Part shown: positions 1-5,931 of the stretch, piece after piece | How the letters are laid out: each line of letters opens with the position of its first letter | Numbering within the stretch: the first letter of the stretch is position 1 | From: Trichloromonas sp034002365 | GTDB taxonomy: Bacteria; Desulfobacterota; Desulfuromonadia; Desulfuromonadales; Trichloromonadaceae | Direction: 5' to 3' | Length of the DNA: 6,559 bases | Assembly (NCBI GenBank): GCA_034002365.1 | Contig: JAVFAR010000139.1 | Span: 1-6,559 of the forward strand | Program-made: the position numbers and the translations under genes | Notes under the pieces: model-generated | Seen by the model: only the letters and a program-made list of their open reading frames with translations | Told to the model about the DNA's origin: nothing | The model's database searches: none

Positions 1-749
1 AGACCTGCCTGGAACTGAAGGTTCCCCGTGACCGGCTCCCCCGGGGATTGCGGCCGACCACCCAGGAAATTCTTGTCCTCACCGAGTATTATTCCCAGGT
101 ACGGGAGATTCTCGACCACTGTCCCCGTCCCGATTTCGAGGTGTTACAGATCCTCAAGGTGCTCATCGACAAGGGCGTCCTCGGGTTGCTCCGCGATAGC
201 GGACAAGCGGAATCCGGCCGCCTGCCGCTGCTCAGTTCCGAGGAGGTCATTCTCATCAAGGATCATCTTGGCGAGCGCGACGTCCTTCTTTCCGAGGCTT
301 CGGCCAAGCTGGTGCTGCTCGCCGCCGAGGGGGAGGATGTGCGCCGCTTCGTGCGGAGTCTGCAGGGGATCGGTGAATTCGATCCGGCTCAGGACTTTCT
401 TCTGGGGAATGAGGGGCTGGGACTGGGGGATATCGGCCGGCTGTTGATTAACGAGACCTTCGCCTTGCGCCTCTTCGTGCTGCCGGCGACCCGCGAGGCC
501 GCCCCTCTATGGACCCCCTTCCTGCGGCGTCTGTTCGGCGTTCTCTGCCTTTCCGATGGGGCGGGAATGATGGCGGCCCGGGAGTTCTTCCTGAACCGCG
601 CCCAGGCCCCGGTGGTGACGGCCGCCTTCGATGAGCCGAAAAAGGGGGCGTTTTTCCTGAAAAAAGGGGATCGTAAAAGCTTTCGCGAACTGCTGGCTTT
701 TTTCGCATCCCAATTTCGCCGGCCGCTGCCGGTACGCGAGGACCTATGA
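1..749 (+). CDS. DUF4388-like protein with degenerate GTPase-like C-terminal domain (5' partial)
   Basis: The reading frame is open from base 3 to the TGA at 747-749 (248 codons) with no convincing start, so the gene begins upstream; the TTG at 48 has no Shine-Dalgarno and lies inside a continuous frame. The first visible part (about nt 45-185) looks like a small winged-helix segment of the kind that follows DUF4388 domains: a TTQEILVL start, then PDFEVLQILKVLIDKG. The rest (about nt 225-700) has the alternating strand and helix order of an MglA/Arf-like small GTPase. A KLVLLAAEGEDVRRFVRSL stretch sits where a P-loop would be, LPATRE replaces the switch II DxxG, and VVTAAFD replaces NKxD. The Walker A lysine and serine/threonine are absent, so it probably does not bind GTP. 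No signal peptide or membrane segment is visible in this part. The role is unknown; a cytoplasmic regulatory or scaffold role is inference. The family assignment comes from recognition and was not searched. Confidence 0.75.
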   Translation, partial: TCLELKVPRDRLPRGLRPTTQEILVLTEYYSQVREILDHCPRPDFEVLQILKVLIDKGVLGLLRDSGQAESGRLPLLSSEEVILIKDHLGERDVLLSEASAKLVLLAAEGEDVRRFVRSLQGIGEFDPAQDFLLGNEGLGLGDIGRLLINETFALRLFVLPATREAAPLWTPFLRRLFGVLCLSDGAGMMAAREFFLNRAQAPVVTAAFDEPKKGAFFLKKGDRKSFRELLAFFASQFRRPLPVREDL

Positions 750-1405
750 TCGATCTGCATACCCATACCGTTTTCAGCGATGGCGAACTCATTCCCTTCG
801 AGCTGGCCCGCCGGGCGGCGGTGGCCGGCTATCGCGCCCTGGCGATCACCGATCACGGGGATTTCTCCAACCTGGACCTGATTATTCCCCGCCTGTCGCG
901 GATCGCCCAGGATCTCGGCAAGTCCCTGGGATTGGCGGTGATTCCCGGCATCGAATTGACCCACATTCCCCCGTCGATGATCGCCGAGGCGGCGGCCGAG
1001 GCCCGCTCTCTCGGCGCCAAGCTGGTTGTCCTGCACGGCGAAACGATTGTCGAACCGGTCGCCCCCGGCACCAACCGGGCGGCTATCGAGGCCGGAGTCG
1101 ACATCCTTTCCCACCCCGGGTTGCTGACCGCCGAGGAGGCCGCGCTCGCCGCCCAGGGCGGTGTCTGTCTGGAAATCACCACGCGCAAGGGGCATTCCCT
1201 GACCAACGGCCATGTCACCAAGATGGCGCTGGCGGCTGGGGCCAGGCTGGTCATCAACAACGATGCCCACGCCCCCGGCGATCTCCTTTCCCTGGAAATG
1301 ACCCGCAAAATCGCCCTGGGCGCCGGCCTTTCCGAAGCGCAGTTCGAGCAGTGCCGGAGCAATTCCGAGGAGCTGGTTTTCAAGACGGTGGGGATCAGGG
1401 TGTAA
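746..1405 (+). CDS. PHP-family metal-dependent phosphoesterase (histidinol-phosphatase-like)
   Basis: A 219-residue protein that is nearly all PHP domain. The expected metal ligands are visible: H5 and H7 in DLHTHT, D12 in SDGE, H37 in ITDHGD, E70 in PGIELTH, H97 in VLHGE, H123 in LSHPG, and D173 and H175 in NNDAHAPGD. This fits a trinuclear-metal phosphoesterase, so the enzyme should be active. Such proteins are often labelled histidinol-phosphatase domain proteins, but this one is shorter than typical HisK-type phosphatases and no his genes lie nearby. The true substrate is therefore unknown; a small phosphomonoester or a nucleotide is possible. It has no signal peptide, so it is likely cytoplasmic. 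The ATG at 746 overlaps the upstream stop as ATGA, with GAGG at 738-741 four bases ahead, which suggests translational coupling to the upstream gene. The family call is firm; the function is not. Confidence 0.92.
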   Translation: MIDLHTHTVFSDGELIPFELARRAAVAGYRALAITDHGDFSNLDLIIPRLSRIAQDLGKSLGLAVIPGIELTHIPPSMIAEAAAEARSLGAKLVVLHGETIVEPVAPGTNRAAIEAGVDILSHPGLLTAEEAALAAQGGVCLEITTRKGHSLTNGHVTKMALAAGARLVINNDAHAPGDLLSLEMTRKIALGAGLSEAQFEQCRSNSEELVFKTVGIRV

Positions 1406-1442
1406 GGCTGAAGGAACTTCTACATTCAAGGATTTTGTAATC

Positions 1443-2513
1443 ATGGAACAGATGGATTTCGATTTTTTAAAGGAATTGGTGGAAACTCCCAGCCCCTCGG
1501 GCTTCGAGCAGCCGGCGCAGCGGGTCATCCGGCGGGTGCTGGAGCCGGTGGCCGATGAGGTGCACACCGACGTCATGGGCAACGTCATTGCCCGCATCGC
1601 CGGCGCCGGGGAGCGTTGCCCCCGGGTCATGCTGGCCGGGCATTGCGACGAAATCGGCTTCATGATCAAGCACATCGACGATAACGGCTTTCTCTTCTTC
1701 GCCGCCATCGGCGGGGTCGATGCCCATCTGGTGCCGGGACAGCGCGTTTATGTCCACACCGCCTCCGGCCCCATTCTCGGCGTCGTCGGCAAAAAGCCGA
1801 TTCACATGATGGAGACCAAGGACCGGGAGACGGTGGTCAAGCTCAAGAGCCAGTTCATCGACATCGGCTGCGCCGATAAAGCCGAGGCCGAGAAGCTGGT
1901 GGCCATCGGCGATCCCGCGACCTTCGCCGTGGGGCTGGAGCGCTTGCAGGGGGACCGGGTCATCTCCCGCGCTTTCGACGACAAGATGGGCGCTTTCGTT
2001 GTCGCCCGGGTTTTGCAGGAAGTACGGCGGCGCGGTCCGGCGCCGGTCGATCTCCATGTCGTCTCCACGGTTCAGGAGGAGGTCGGGCTGCGCGGCGGCA
2101 CCACCAGCGCCTACGGGGTCAATCCCGATATCGGTATCGCCGTCGATGTCGGCTTCGCCACCGACTATCCGGAGATGGACAAAAAAGAGATCGGCGAATT
2201 CAAGATCGGCAAGGGGCCGATTATCGCCCGCGGCCCCAACGTCAATCCGGTTCTCTTCGATCTGCTCGTCGCCACGGCCCGCGCCGAGAACATCCCTTAT
2301 CAAGTGATGGGGGCGCCGCGCGGCACCGGTACCGACGCCAACGTCATCCAGCTCTCCCGCGGCGGGACGGCGGCGGCATTGGTCAGCGTCCCCTTGCGCT
2401 ACATGCATACTCCGGTGGAGCTCCTTTCCCTCGACGATCTGGAGTCTACGATCAAGCTCCTGACTTCCCTCATGTATCGTATCGAAAGCGGCGGCCAGTT
2501 CATCCCCAATTAG
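1443..2513 (+). CDS. M42 family metallopeptidase (glutamyl/aminopeptidase-like)
   Basis: A 356-residue protein of normal length for the M42 family (FrvX/TET-type aminopeptidases), cytoplasmic dinuclear-metal enzymes that usually assemble into large tetrahedral dodecamers and trim peptides. The co-catalytic metal site appears complete: H67 in AGHCDEIG, D179 in RAFDDKMG (bridging), E213 in VQEEVGLRG with E212 as the general base, D235 in AVDVGFA, and H322 in RYMHTPVE. The GTGTDAN segment near residues 294-300 is also typical. The inserted oligomerisation/PDZ-like domain would be roughly residues 75-165. The ATG at 1443 is supported by AAGGA at 1428-1432 with a 10-base spacer. The gene follows the PHP gene after 37 bases with no terminator between, so the two are probably co-transcribed. 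Peptide specificity cannot be read from the sequence. Some family members were historically called endoglucanases or cellulases, which should not be taken literally. Confidence 0.95.
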   Translation: MEQMDFDFLKELVETPSPSGFEQPAQRVIRRVLEPVADEVHTDVMGNVIARIAGAGERCPRVMLAGHCDEIGFMIKHIDDNGFLFFAAIGGVDAHLVPGQRVYVHTASGPILGVVGKKPIHMMETKDRETVVKLKSQFIDIGCADKAEAEKLVAIGDPATFAVGLERLQGDRVISRAFDDKMGAFVVARVLQEVRRRGPAPVDLHVVSTVQEEVGLRGGTTSAYGVNPDIGIAVDVGFATDYPEMDKKEIGEFKIGKGPIIARGPNVNPVLFDLLVATARAENIPYQVMGAPRGTGTDANVIQLSRGGTAAALVSVPLRYMHTPVELLSLDDLESTIKLLTSLMYRIESGGQFIPN

Positions 2514-2532
2514 TACGATTTTTGTCCTTTTT

Positions 2533-2571
2533 CGGCCGCGACCTTTCCCTTGCGCGGGATGGTCGCGGCCG
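2533..2571 (+). terminator. GC-rich hairpin, probable terminator after the M42 gene
   Basis: A perfect 11-bp inverted repeat, CGGCCGCGACC at 2533-2543 and GGTCGCGGCCG at 2561-2571, encloses 17 bases that can extend the stem with TCCC (2546-2549) and GGGA (2556-2559) around a TTGCGC loop. It starts 19 bases after the peptidase stop codon. The downstream T-rich stretch (CTGTTTGATGATTTTT, 2575-2590) is interrupted, so this is not a textbook intrinsic terminator. It may terminate weakly or protect the 3' end of the transcript. Its position between two functionally separate transcription units supports the terminator reading. Confidence 0.55.
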
Positions 2572-2603
2572 CGCCTGTTTGATGATTTTTAACGGATTTT
2601 GCC

Positions 2604-2633
2604 TTGACTCAACCGGACCGGCTTGGCTAGTAT
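2604..2633 (+). promoter_or_regulatory. Predicted sigma70-type promoter for guaBA
   Basis: TTGACT (2604-2609, 5 of 6 to the consensus -35) is followed after 18 bases by TAGTAT (2628-2633, 4 of 6 to the consensus -10). It lies just after the putative terminator and about 70 bases ahead of guaB, which places a start site near 2640 and gives a leader of about 60 bases. No recognisable purine repressor operator or purine riboswitch fold is seen around it. The assignment rests on pattern matching only. Confidence 0.55.
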
Positions 2634-2639
2634 CGCCGA

Positions 2640-2700
2640 TTAATATTTTTCCCCCATAGGTGTTATTCCCCCCCTCCCCCTTAAGACAAAGGAGCTGGCG
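2640..2700 (+). promoter_or_regulatory. guaB 5' leader: C-rich pyrimidine tract and strong ribosome binding site
   Basis: The predicted untranslated leader contains TTTTTCCCCC (2646-2655) and an unbroken 17-base pyrimidine run (2666-2682). A strong Shine-Dalgarno AAAGGAG (2688-2694) follows, 6 bases before the guaB ATG, and this fixes the start. Pieces of the pyrimidine run are complementary to the Shine-Dalgarno: CCTT 2679-2682 with AAGG 2689-2692, or CTCC 2674-2677 with GGAG 2691-2694. Short local pairing could therefore mask it. The tract is a direct observation; any regulatory effect is inference. Confidence 0.5.
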
Positions 2701-4173
2701 ATGCTGGATACCGAGATCCGTGAAGGACTCACTTTCGACGACGTGCTTCTCGTTCCCGCCCATTCCACCGTACTGCCCAAGGAAGTCGATCTCACCACCC
2801 AACTGACTCCCAGGGTCAGGCTCAACATCCCCCTGCTTTCCGCCGCCATGGATACCGTCACCGAGAACCGGACCGCCATCTGCATGGCCCGGGAGGGCGG
2901 TCTCGGCATCCTGCACAAAAATATGACGCCGGCCATGCAGGCCCTGGAGGTCGATCAGGTGAAGAAATCGGAGAGCGGCATGATCGTCGATCCGATCACC
3001 ATGCGTCCCGAGCAGAAAATCTACGAAGCCCTCGAATTGATGGAGAAATACCGCATCTCCGGGGTGCCGATCACCAAGGACGGCAAGCTGGTGGGGATTC
3101 TCACCAACCGCGACCTGCGTTTCGAGACGAAGCTCGATCAGCCGATTTCCAATGTCATGACCAAGGATAAGCTGGTCACCGTGCCGCCGGGCACGACGCT
3201 GGAGGAAGCCAAGTTTCATCTGCATCAGCACCGCATCGAAAAGCTGCTGGTGGTCGATGACAACTATGCCCTCAAGGGATTGATCACCATCAAGGACATC
3301 GAAAAGGTCCGCAAGTATCCCAACGCCTGCAAGGATGACTTCGGCCGGCTGCGGGTCGGCGCGGCGGTCGGGGTCGCGGGCGATCGCGAGGAGCGCCTCG
3401 AAGCCCTGACGCGGGCCGGGGTCGACGTGGTGGTCATCGATACCGCCCACGGTCACTCCCAGGGGGTTCTCGATTCGGTACGGGATACCAAGCGGGCCTA
3501 TCCCGACTTGCAACTGATCGCCGGCAATATCGCCACCGCCGAAGCGGCCGCGGCCCTGATCAAGGCCGGGGTTGACGCGGTCAAGGTCGGCATCGGCCCG
3601 GGTTCGATCTGCACCACCCGGGTTGTCGCCGGGGTCGGGGTGCCGCAGATCACCGCCATCGCCGATGTCGCCACCGTCACCCGCAAGGCGGGGATTCCGC
3701 TGATCGCCGACGGCGGCATCAAATATTCCGGGGAACTGCCCAAGGCCATCGCCGCCGGCGCCGACATCATCATGATCGGTTCCCTCTTCGCCGGCACCGA
3801 CGAGTCCCCCGGCGAAACCATCCTCTACCAGGGGCGCACCTACAAGACCTATCGCGGCATGGGCAGCCTCGGCGCCATGAAGCAGGGGAGCAAGGACCGC
3901 TATTTCCAGGGGGATGTGGACAGCGACGTGAAACTGGTTCCCGAGGGGATCGAAGGGCGGGTGCCTTTCCGCGGCAGTCTTTCCAGCAACATCCATCAGC
4001 TGATGGGCGGCCTGCGCGCCGGCATGGGCTACACCGGCTGCCGCACCATCCGCGAGTTGCAGGATAACGCCCGCTTCATGCGCATTACCAACGCCGGTCT
4101 GCGCGAATCCCACGTTCACGACGTCACCATCACCCACGAAGCGCCTAACTACCGGGTCGAGCGGCAGGGGTAA
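2701..4173 (+). CDS. guaB: Inosine-5'-monophosphate dehydrogenase
   Basis: IMP dehydrogenase converts IMP, NAD+ and water to XMP and NADH, the first committed and usually rate-limiting step of guanine nucleotide synthesis. At 490 residues it has the standard bacterial length. The N-terminal LTFDDVLLVPA motif (residues 10-20) opens the TIM barrel. Two CBS domains lie at roughly 94-150 and 153-210; in this family they form a Bateman module that can bind adenine or guanine nucleotides. The NAD-contacting DTAHGHS is at 247-253. The catalytic loop GPGSICTTR carries the nucleophile C304. The phosphate-binding DGGI is at 337-340, the YRGMGSLGAM segment at 384-393, and the mobile flap with KDRYFQ at 398-403, including the R400 activator. 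All key residues are intact. The start is fixed by AAAGGAG six bases upstream. It heads a guaB-guaA operon with a predicted promoter of its own. Confidence 0.98.
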   Translation: MLDTEIREGLTFDDVLLVPAHSTVLPKEVDLTTQLTPRVRLNIPLLSAAMDTVTENRTAICMAREGGLGILHKNMTPAMQALEVDQVKKSESGMIVDPITMRPEQKIYEALELMEKYRISGVPITKDGKLVGILTNRDLRFETKLDQPISNVMTKDKLVTVPPGTTLEEAKFHLHQHRIEKLLVVDDNYALKGLITIKDIEKVRKYPNACKDDFGRLRVGAAVGVAGDREERLEALTRAGVDVVVIDTAHGHSQGVLDSVRDTKRAYPDLQLIAGNIATAEAAAALIKAGVDAVKVGIGPGSICTTRVVAGVGVPQITAIADVATVTRKAGIPLIADGGIKYSGELPKAIAAGADIIMIGSLFAGTDESPGETILYQGRTYKTYRGMGSLGAMKQGSKDRYFQGDVDSDVKLVPEGIEGRVPFRGSLSSNIHQLMGGLRAGMGYTGCRTIRELQDNARFMRITNAGLRESHVHDVTITHEAPNYRVERQG

Positions 4174-4174
4174 T

Positions 4175-4225
4175 GTAGGGGCGACCCGCTGGGTCGCCCA
4201 GGGCGAGGCAGCGCCTCGCCCCTAC
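4175..4225 (+). repeat. 51-bp double-hairpin palindromic element in the guaB-guaA gap
   Basis: The element begins one base after the guaB stop codon. The ends form a perfect 10-bp inverted repeat, GTAGGGGCGA (4175-4184) and TCGCCCCTAC (4216-4225). Inside are two perfect 9-bp hairpins: GGGCGACCC/GGGTCGCCC (4179-4187/4191-4199, loop GCT) and GGGCGAGGC/GCCTCGCCC (4201-4209/4213-4221, loop AGC), one base apart. The GTAGGGGCG end resembles a family of short dispersed palindromic repeats (REP/MITE-like) that I recall from many bacterial genomes; this was not searched. No U-tract follows, so it should not terminate transcription. The guaA ribosome binding site (GGAGAG, 4227-4232) lies directly beyond it. 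Confidence 0.8.
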
Positions 4226-4237
4226 CGGAGAGATTTT

Positions 4238-5797
4238 ATGTCCGACATCCACAGCGAAAAAATCCTGATTCTCGACTTCGGTTCCCAGTACACCCAGCTC
4301 ATCGCACGCCGGGTGCGGGAGGCCCACGTCTATTGCGAACTGCATCCCTTCGATATGGAGCTCGAAGCGATCCGCGCTTTCGCCCCCAAGGGGATCATCC
4401 TCTCCGGCGGTCCCAAGTCGGTTTATGAAGAAGGCGCGCCGGCCATCGCCGAAGAGCTGTTCGAGCTCGGCGTGCCGGTGCTCGGCATCTGCTACGGCAT
4501 GCAGCTGATGAGCCGGCATTTCGGCGGCCGGGTGGTTCCGGCCGGCAAGCGCGAGTTCGGCCATGCCCAGCTGCTCGCCCAGGGGCAACCGGGACCGCTG
4601 TTCGACGGTTTTTTCATGGAAGGCAAGAGCCCGGTCTGGATGAGCCACGGCGACCATGTGGAAGCGGTGCCGAAAGGCTTCGAGGTCGTCGCCCGAACCG
4701 GCAACGCCCCGGTCTGCGCCATTCAGAATACGGCGCGGCGCCTCTACGGCGTGCAGTTTCATCCCGAGGTCAACCACACCCCCCGCGGCCAGCAGTTGCT
4801 CGATACCTTTGTCCGCGACATCTGCGGCTGTACCGGGCAGTGGACCCCTGGGCATATCATCGATGATGCCATCGCTCGCATCCGCCGTCAGGTCGGCGGC
4901 GACCGGGTTATCCTCGGCCTCTCCGGCGGAGTCGATTCCTCGGTGGCGGCGGCGCTCATCCACCGCGCCATCGGCGAGCAGCTCACCTGCGTCTTCGTCG
5001 ATAACGGCCTGCTGCGTCTGAACGAAGGGGATCAGGTGATGGCCACCTTTGCCCGCAACATGGGGGTGAAGGTCATCCGCATCGACGCCGAGGAGCGCTT
5101 TCTTTCGGCCCTGGCCGGTGTTGCCGATCCCGAGCGCAAGCGCAAGATCATCGGCGGTCTCTTCGTCGACATCTTCGAGGAAGAGTCGAACAAGCTCACC
5201 GACGCCAGGTGGCTGGCCCAGGGCACGATCTACCCCGACGTCATCGAGTCGGCCGGGGCCAAGACCGGCAAGGCCCATAACATCAAGAGCCATCACAACG
5301 TCGGCGGCTTGCCCGAGTATATGAAGCTGCAACTGCTGGAACCGTTGCGGGAACTCTTCAAGGACGAGGTGCGCGCCATCGGCGAGGAACTGGGTTTGCC
5401 CCACGCCATGGTCTGGCGCCATCCTTTCCCCGGTCCCGGCCTGGGGGTGCGGATTCTCGGCGAGGTGAAGAAGGAATACGCCGACGTGCTGCGTCTGGCC
5501 GACGCCATCTATATCGAGGAACTTTACCGCACCGGCCATTACGACAAAATCAGCCAGGCCTTTGCCGTCTTTCTGCCGGTAAAGAGCGTCGGCGTCATGG
5601 GCGACGGCCGCACCTACGAATATGTGGTGGCGCTGCGCGCCGTGGAGACCAAGGATTTCATGACCGCCGGCTGGTATCCGCTCCCTTACGCCGACATGGC
5701 CCATATCGGCAACCGCATCATCAACGAGGTCAAGGGGATCAACCGGGTGGTCTACGACATTTCCAGCAAACCGCCGGCGACGATTGAGTGGGAATAG
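4238..5797 (+). CDS. guaA: Glutamine-hydrolysing GMP synthase
   Basis: GMP synthase aminates XMP to GMP using ATP and the ammonia released from glutamine, the last step of guanine nucleotide synthesis in the cytoplasm. The 519-residue protein is the usual fused two-domain form. The N-terminal class I glutamine amidotransferase (about 8-195) has LSGGPKSVYE at 55-64, the nucleophile C85 in GICYGMQ, and H175 and E177 in FHPEV. The ATP pyrophosphatase domain (about 205-395) has the PP-loop LSGGVDSS at 228-235. The C-terminal dimerisation and XMP-binding domain contains WRHPFPGPGLG (393-403) and ends in the conserved KPPATIEWE. Nothing is missing. The ATG at 4238 follows GGAGAG (4227-4232) by five bases. 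It lies 64 bases after guaB with no promoter or terminator visible between them, so a guaBA operon is expected. An intrinsic terminator lies downstream. Confidence 0.98.
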   Translation: MSDIHSEKILILDFGSQYTQLIARRVREAHVYCELHPFDMELEAIRAFAPKGIILSGGPKSVYEEGAPAIAEELFELGVPVLGICYGMQLMSRHFGGRVVPAGKREFGHAQLLAQGQPGPLFDGFFMEGKSPVWMSHGDHVEAVPKGFEVVARTGNAPVCAIQNTARRLYGVQFHPEVNHTPRGQQLLDTFVRDICGCTGQWTPGHIIDDAIARIRRQVGGDRVILGLSGGVDSSVAAALIHRAIGEQLTCVFVDNGLLRLNEGDQVMATFARNMGVKVIRIDAEERFLSALAGVADPERKRKIIGGLFVDIFEEESNKLTDARWLAQGTIYPDVIESAGAKTGKAHNIKSHHNVGGLPEYMKLQLLEPLRELFKDEVRAIGEELGLPHAMVWRHPFPGPGLGVRILGEVKKEYADVLRLADAIYIEELYRTGHYDKISQAFAVFLPVKSVGVMGDGRTYEYVVALRAVETKDFMTAGWYPLPYADMAHIGNRIINEVKGINRVVYDISSKPPATIEWE

Positions 5798-5800
5798 GCA

Positions 5801-5828
5801 GTGATGAGTGACGAGTGATGAGTGACTG
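5801..5828 (+). repeat. Four tandem 7-bp repeats (GTGAYGA) after guaA
   Basis: Starting four bases after the guaA stop codon are GTGATGA, GTGACGA, GTGATGA and GTGACTG, that is, four heptamers of consensus GTGAYGA, the last one diverged at its end. Read as a longer period, the 12-mer GTGATGAGTGAC occurs twice (5801-5812 and 5815-5826). It lies outside any coding region, between guaA and its terminator. I recall similar heptamer tracts as dispersed simple repeats in other bacterial genomes, but this was not checked. Confidence 0.8.
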
Positions 5829-5851
5829 GTTGCCGCATTCGCGGGAGAAAG

Positions 5852-5881
5852 AGCCGTTCGGGTATGCCGGGCGGCTTTTTT
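5852..5881 (+). terminator. guaA: Rho-independent terminator of the guaBA operon
   Basis: AGCCGTTCGG (5852-5861) pairs with CCGGGCGGCT (5867-5876) over 10 base pairs, including two G-U pairs, around a GTATG loop. An unbroken run of six T bases (5876-5881) follows. It stands about 55 bases after the guaA stop codon and separates the operon from the hydrolase gene. Stem, loop and U-tract all match the classical intrinsic terminator form. Confidence 0.88.
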
Positions 5882-5920
5882 GCTTTATAGTGGCGGAGGT
5901 GGTCGCGGGATTTCGTGATT

Positions 5921-5925
5921 GGAGG
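5921..5925 (+). promoter_or_regulatory. Ribosome binding site that selects the hydrolase start
   Basis: GGAGG lies six bases ahead of GTG 5932 but twelve bases ahead of ATG 5938. The spacing favours the GTG. The frame stays open upstream, with GTG codons at 5890 and 5899, but neither has a properly spaced Shine-Dalgarno. Confidence 0.6.
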
Positions 5926-5931
5926 ATCAAA

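Noticed and set aside
28..447. A + strand open frame of 139 codons starting at 28
   Set aside because: It is out of frame with the continuous DUF4388-like reading frame. Its Arg/Ser/Cys/Pro-rich translation is typical of a shadow.
389..1708. Minus-strand open frame of 439 codons across three + strand genes
   Set aside because: It runs antisense to the DUF4388-like gene, the PHP gene and the start of the M42 gene, all with clear coding signals. Its composition is that of a shadow frame.
1467..2408. Minus-strand open frame of 313 codons opposite the M42 gene
   Set aside because: It is antisense to a gene with an intact metal site. It has no family resemblance and extreme Asp/Gly/Ala/His content.
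2514..2700. A purine or guanine riboswitch ahead of guaB
   Set aside because: The gap is only 187 bases and is largely taken up by a hairpin and a promoter. I could not find the three-way junction or conserved loop sequences of a purine riboswitch.
2500..4137. Long open frame (545 codons) on the minus strand opposite guaB
   Set aside because: It lies opposite a fully conserved guaB. Its translation is low-complexity, rich in Gly, Asp, His and Ala with no recognisable domain, which is typical of antisense frames in GC-biased DNA.
4175..4225. The guaB-guaA palindrome as an intrinsic terminator or attenuator
   Set aside because: Neither hairpin is followed by a T-run; the sequence after the second is CTACCGGAGAG. 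Termination of this type is not supported.
4145..5704. Long open frame (519 codons) on the minus strand opposite guaA
   Set aside because: It is the antisense shadow of guaA, with GC-biased composition and no known motif.
5886..5891. TATAGT as a possible -10 box for the hydrolase gene
   Set aside because: At 16-18 bases upstream there is no sequence resembling a -35 box, and the region overlaps the terminator stem and U-tract.
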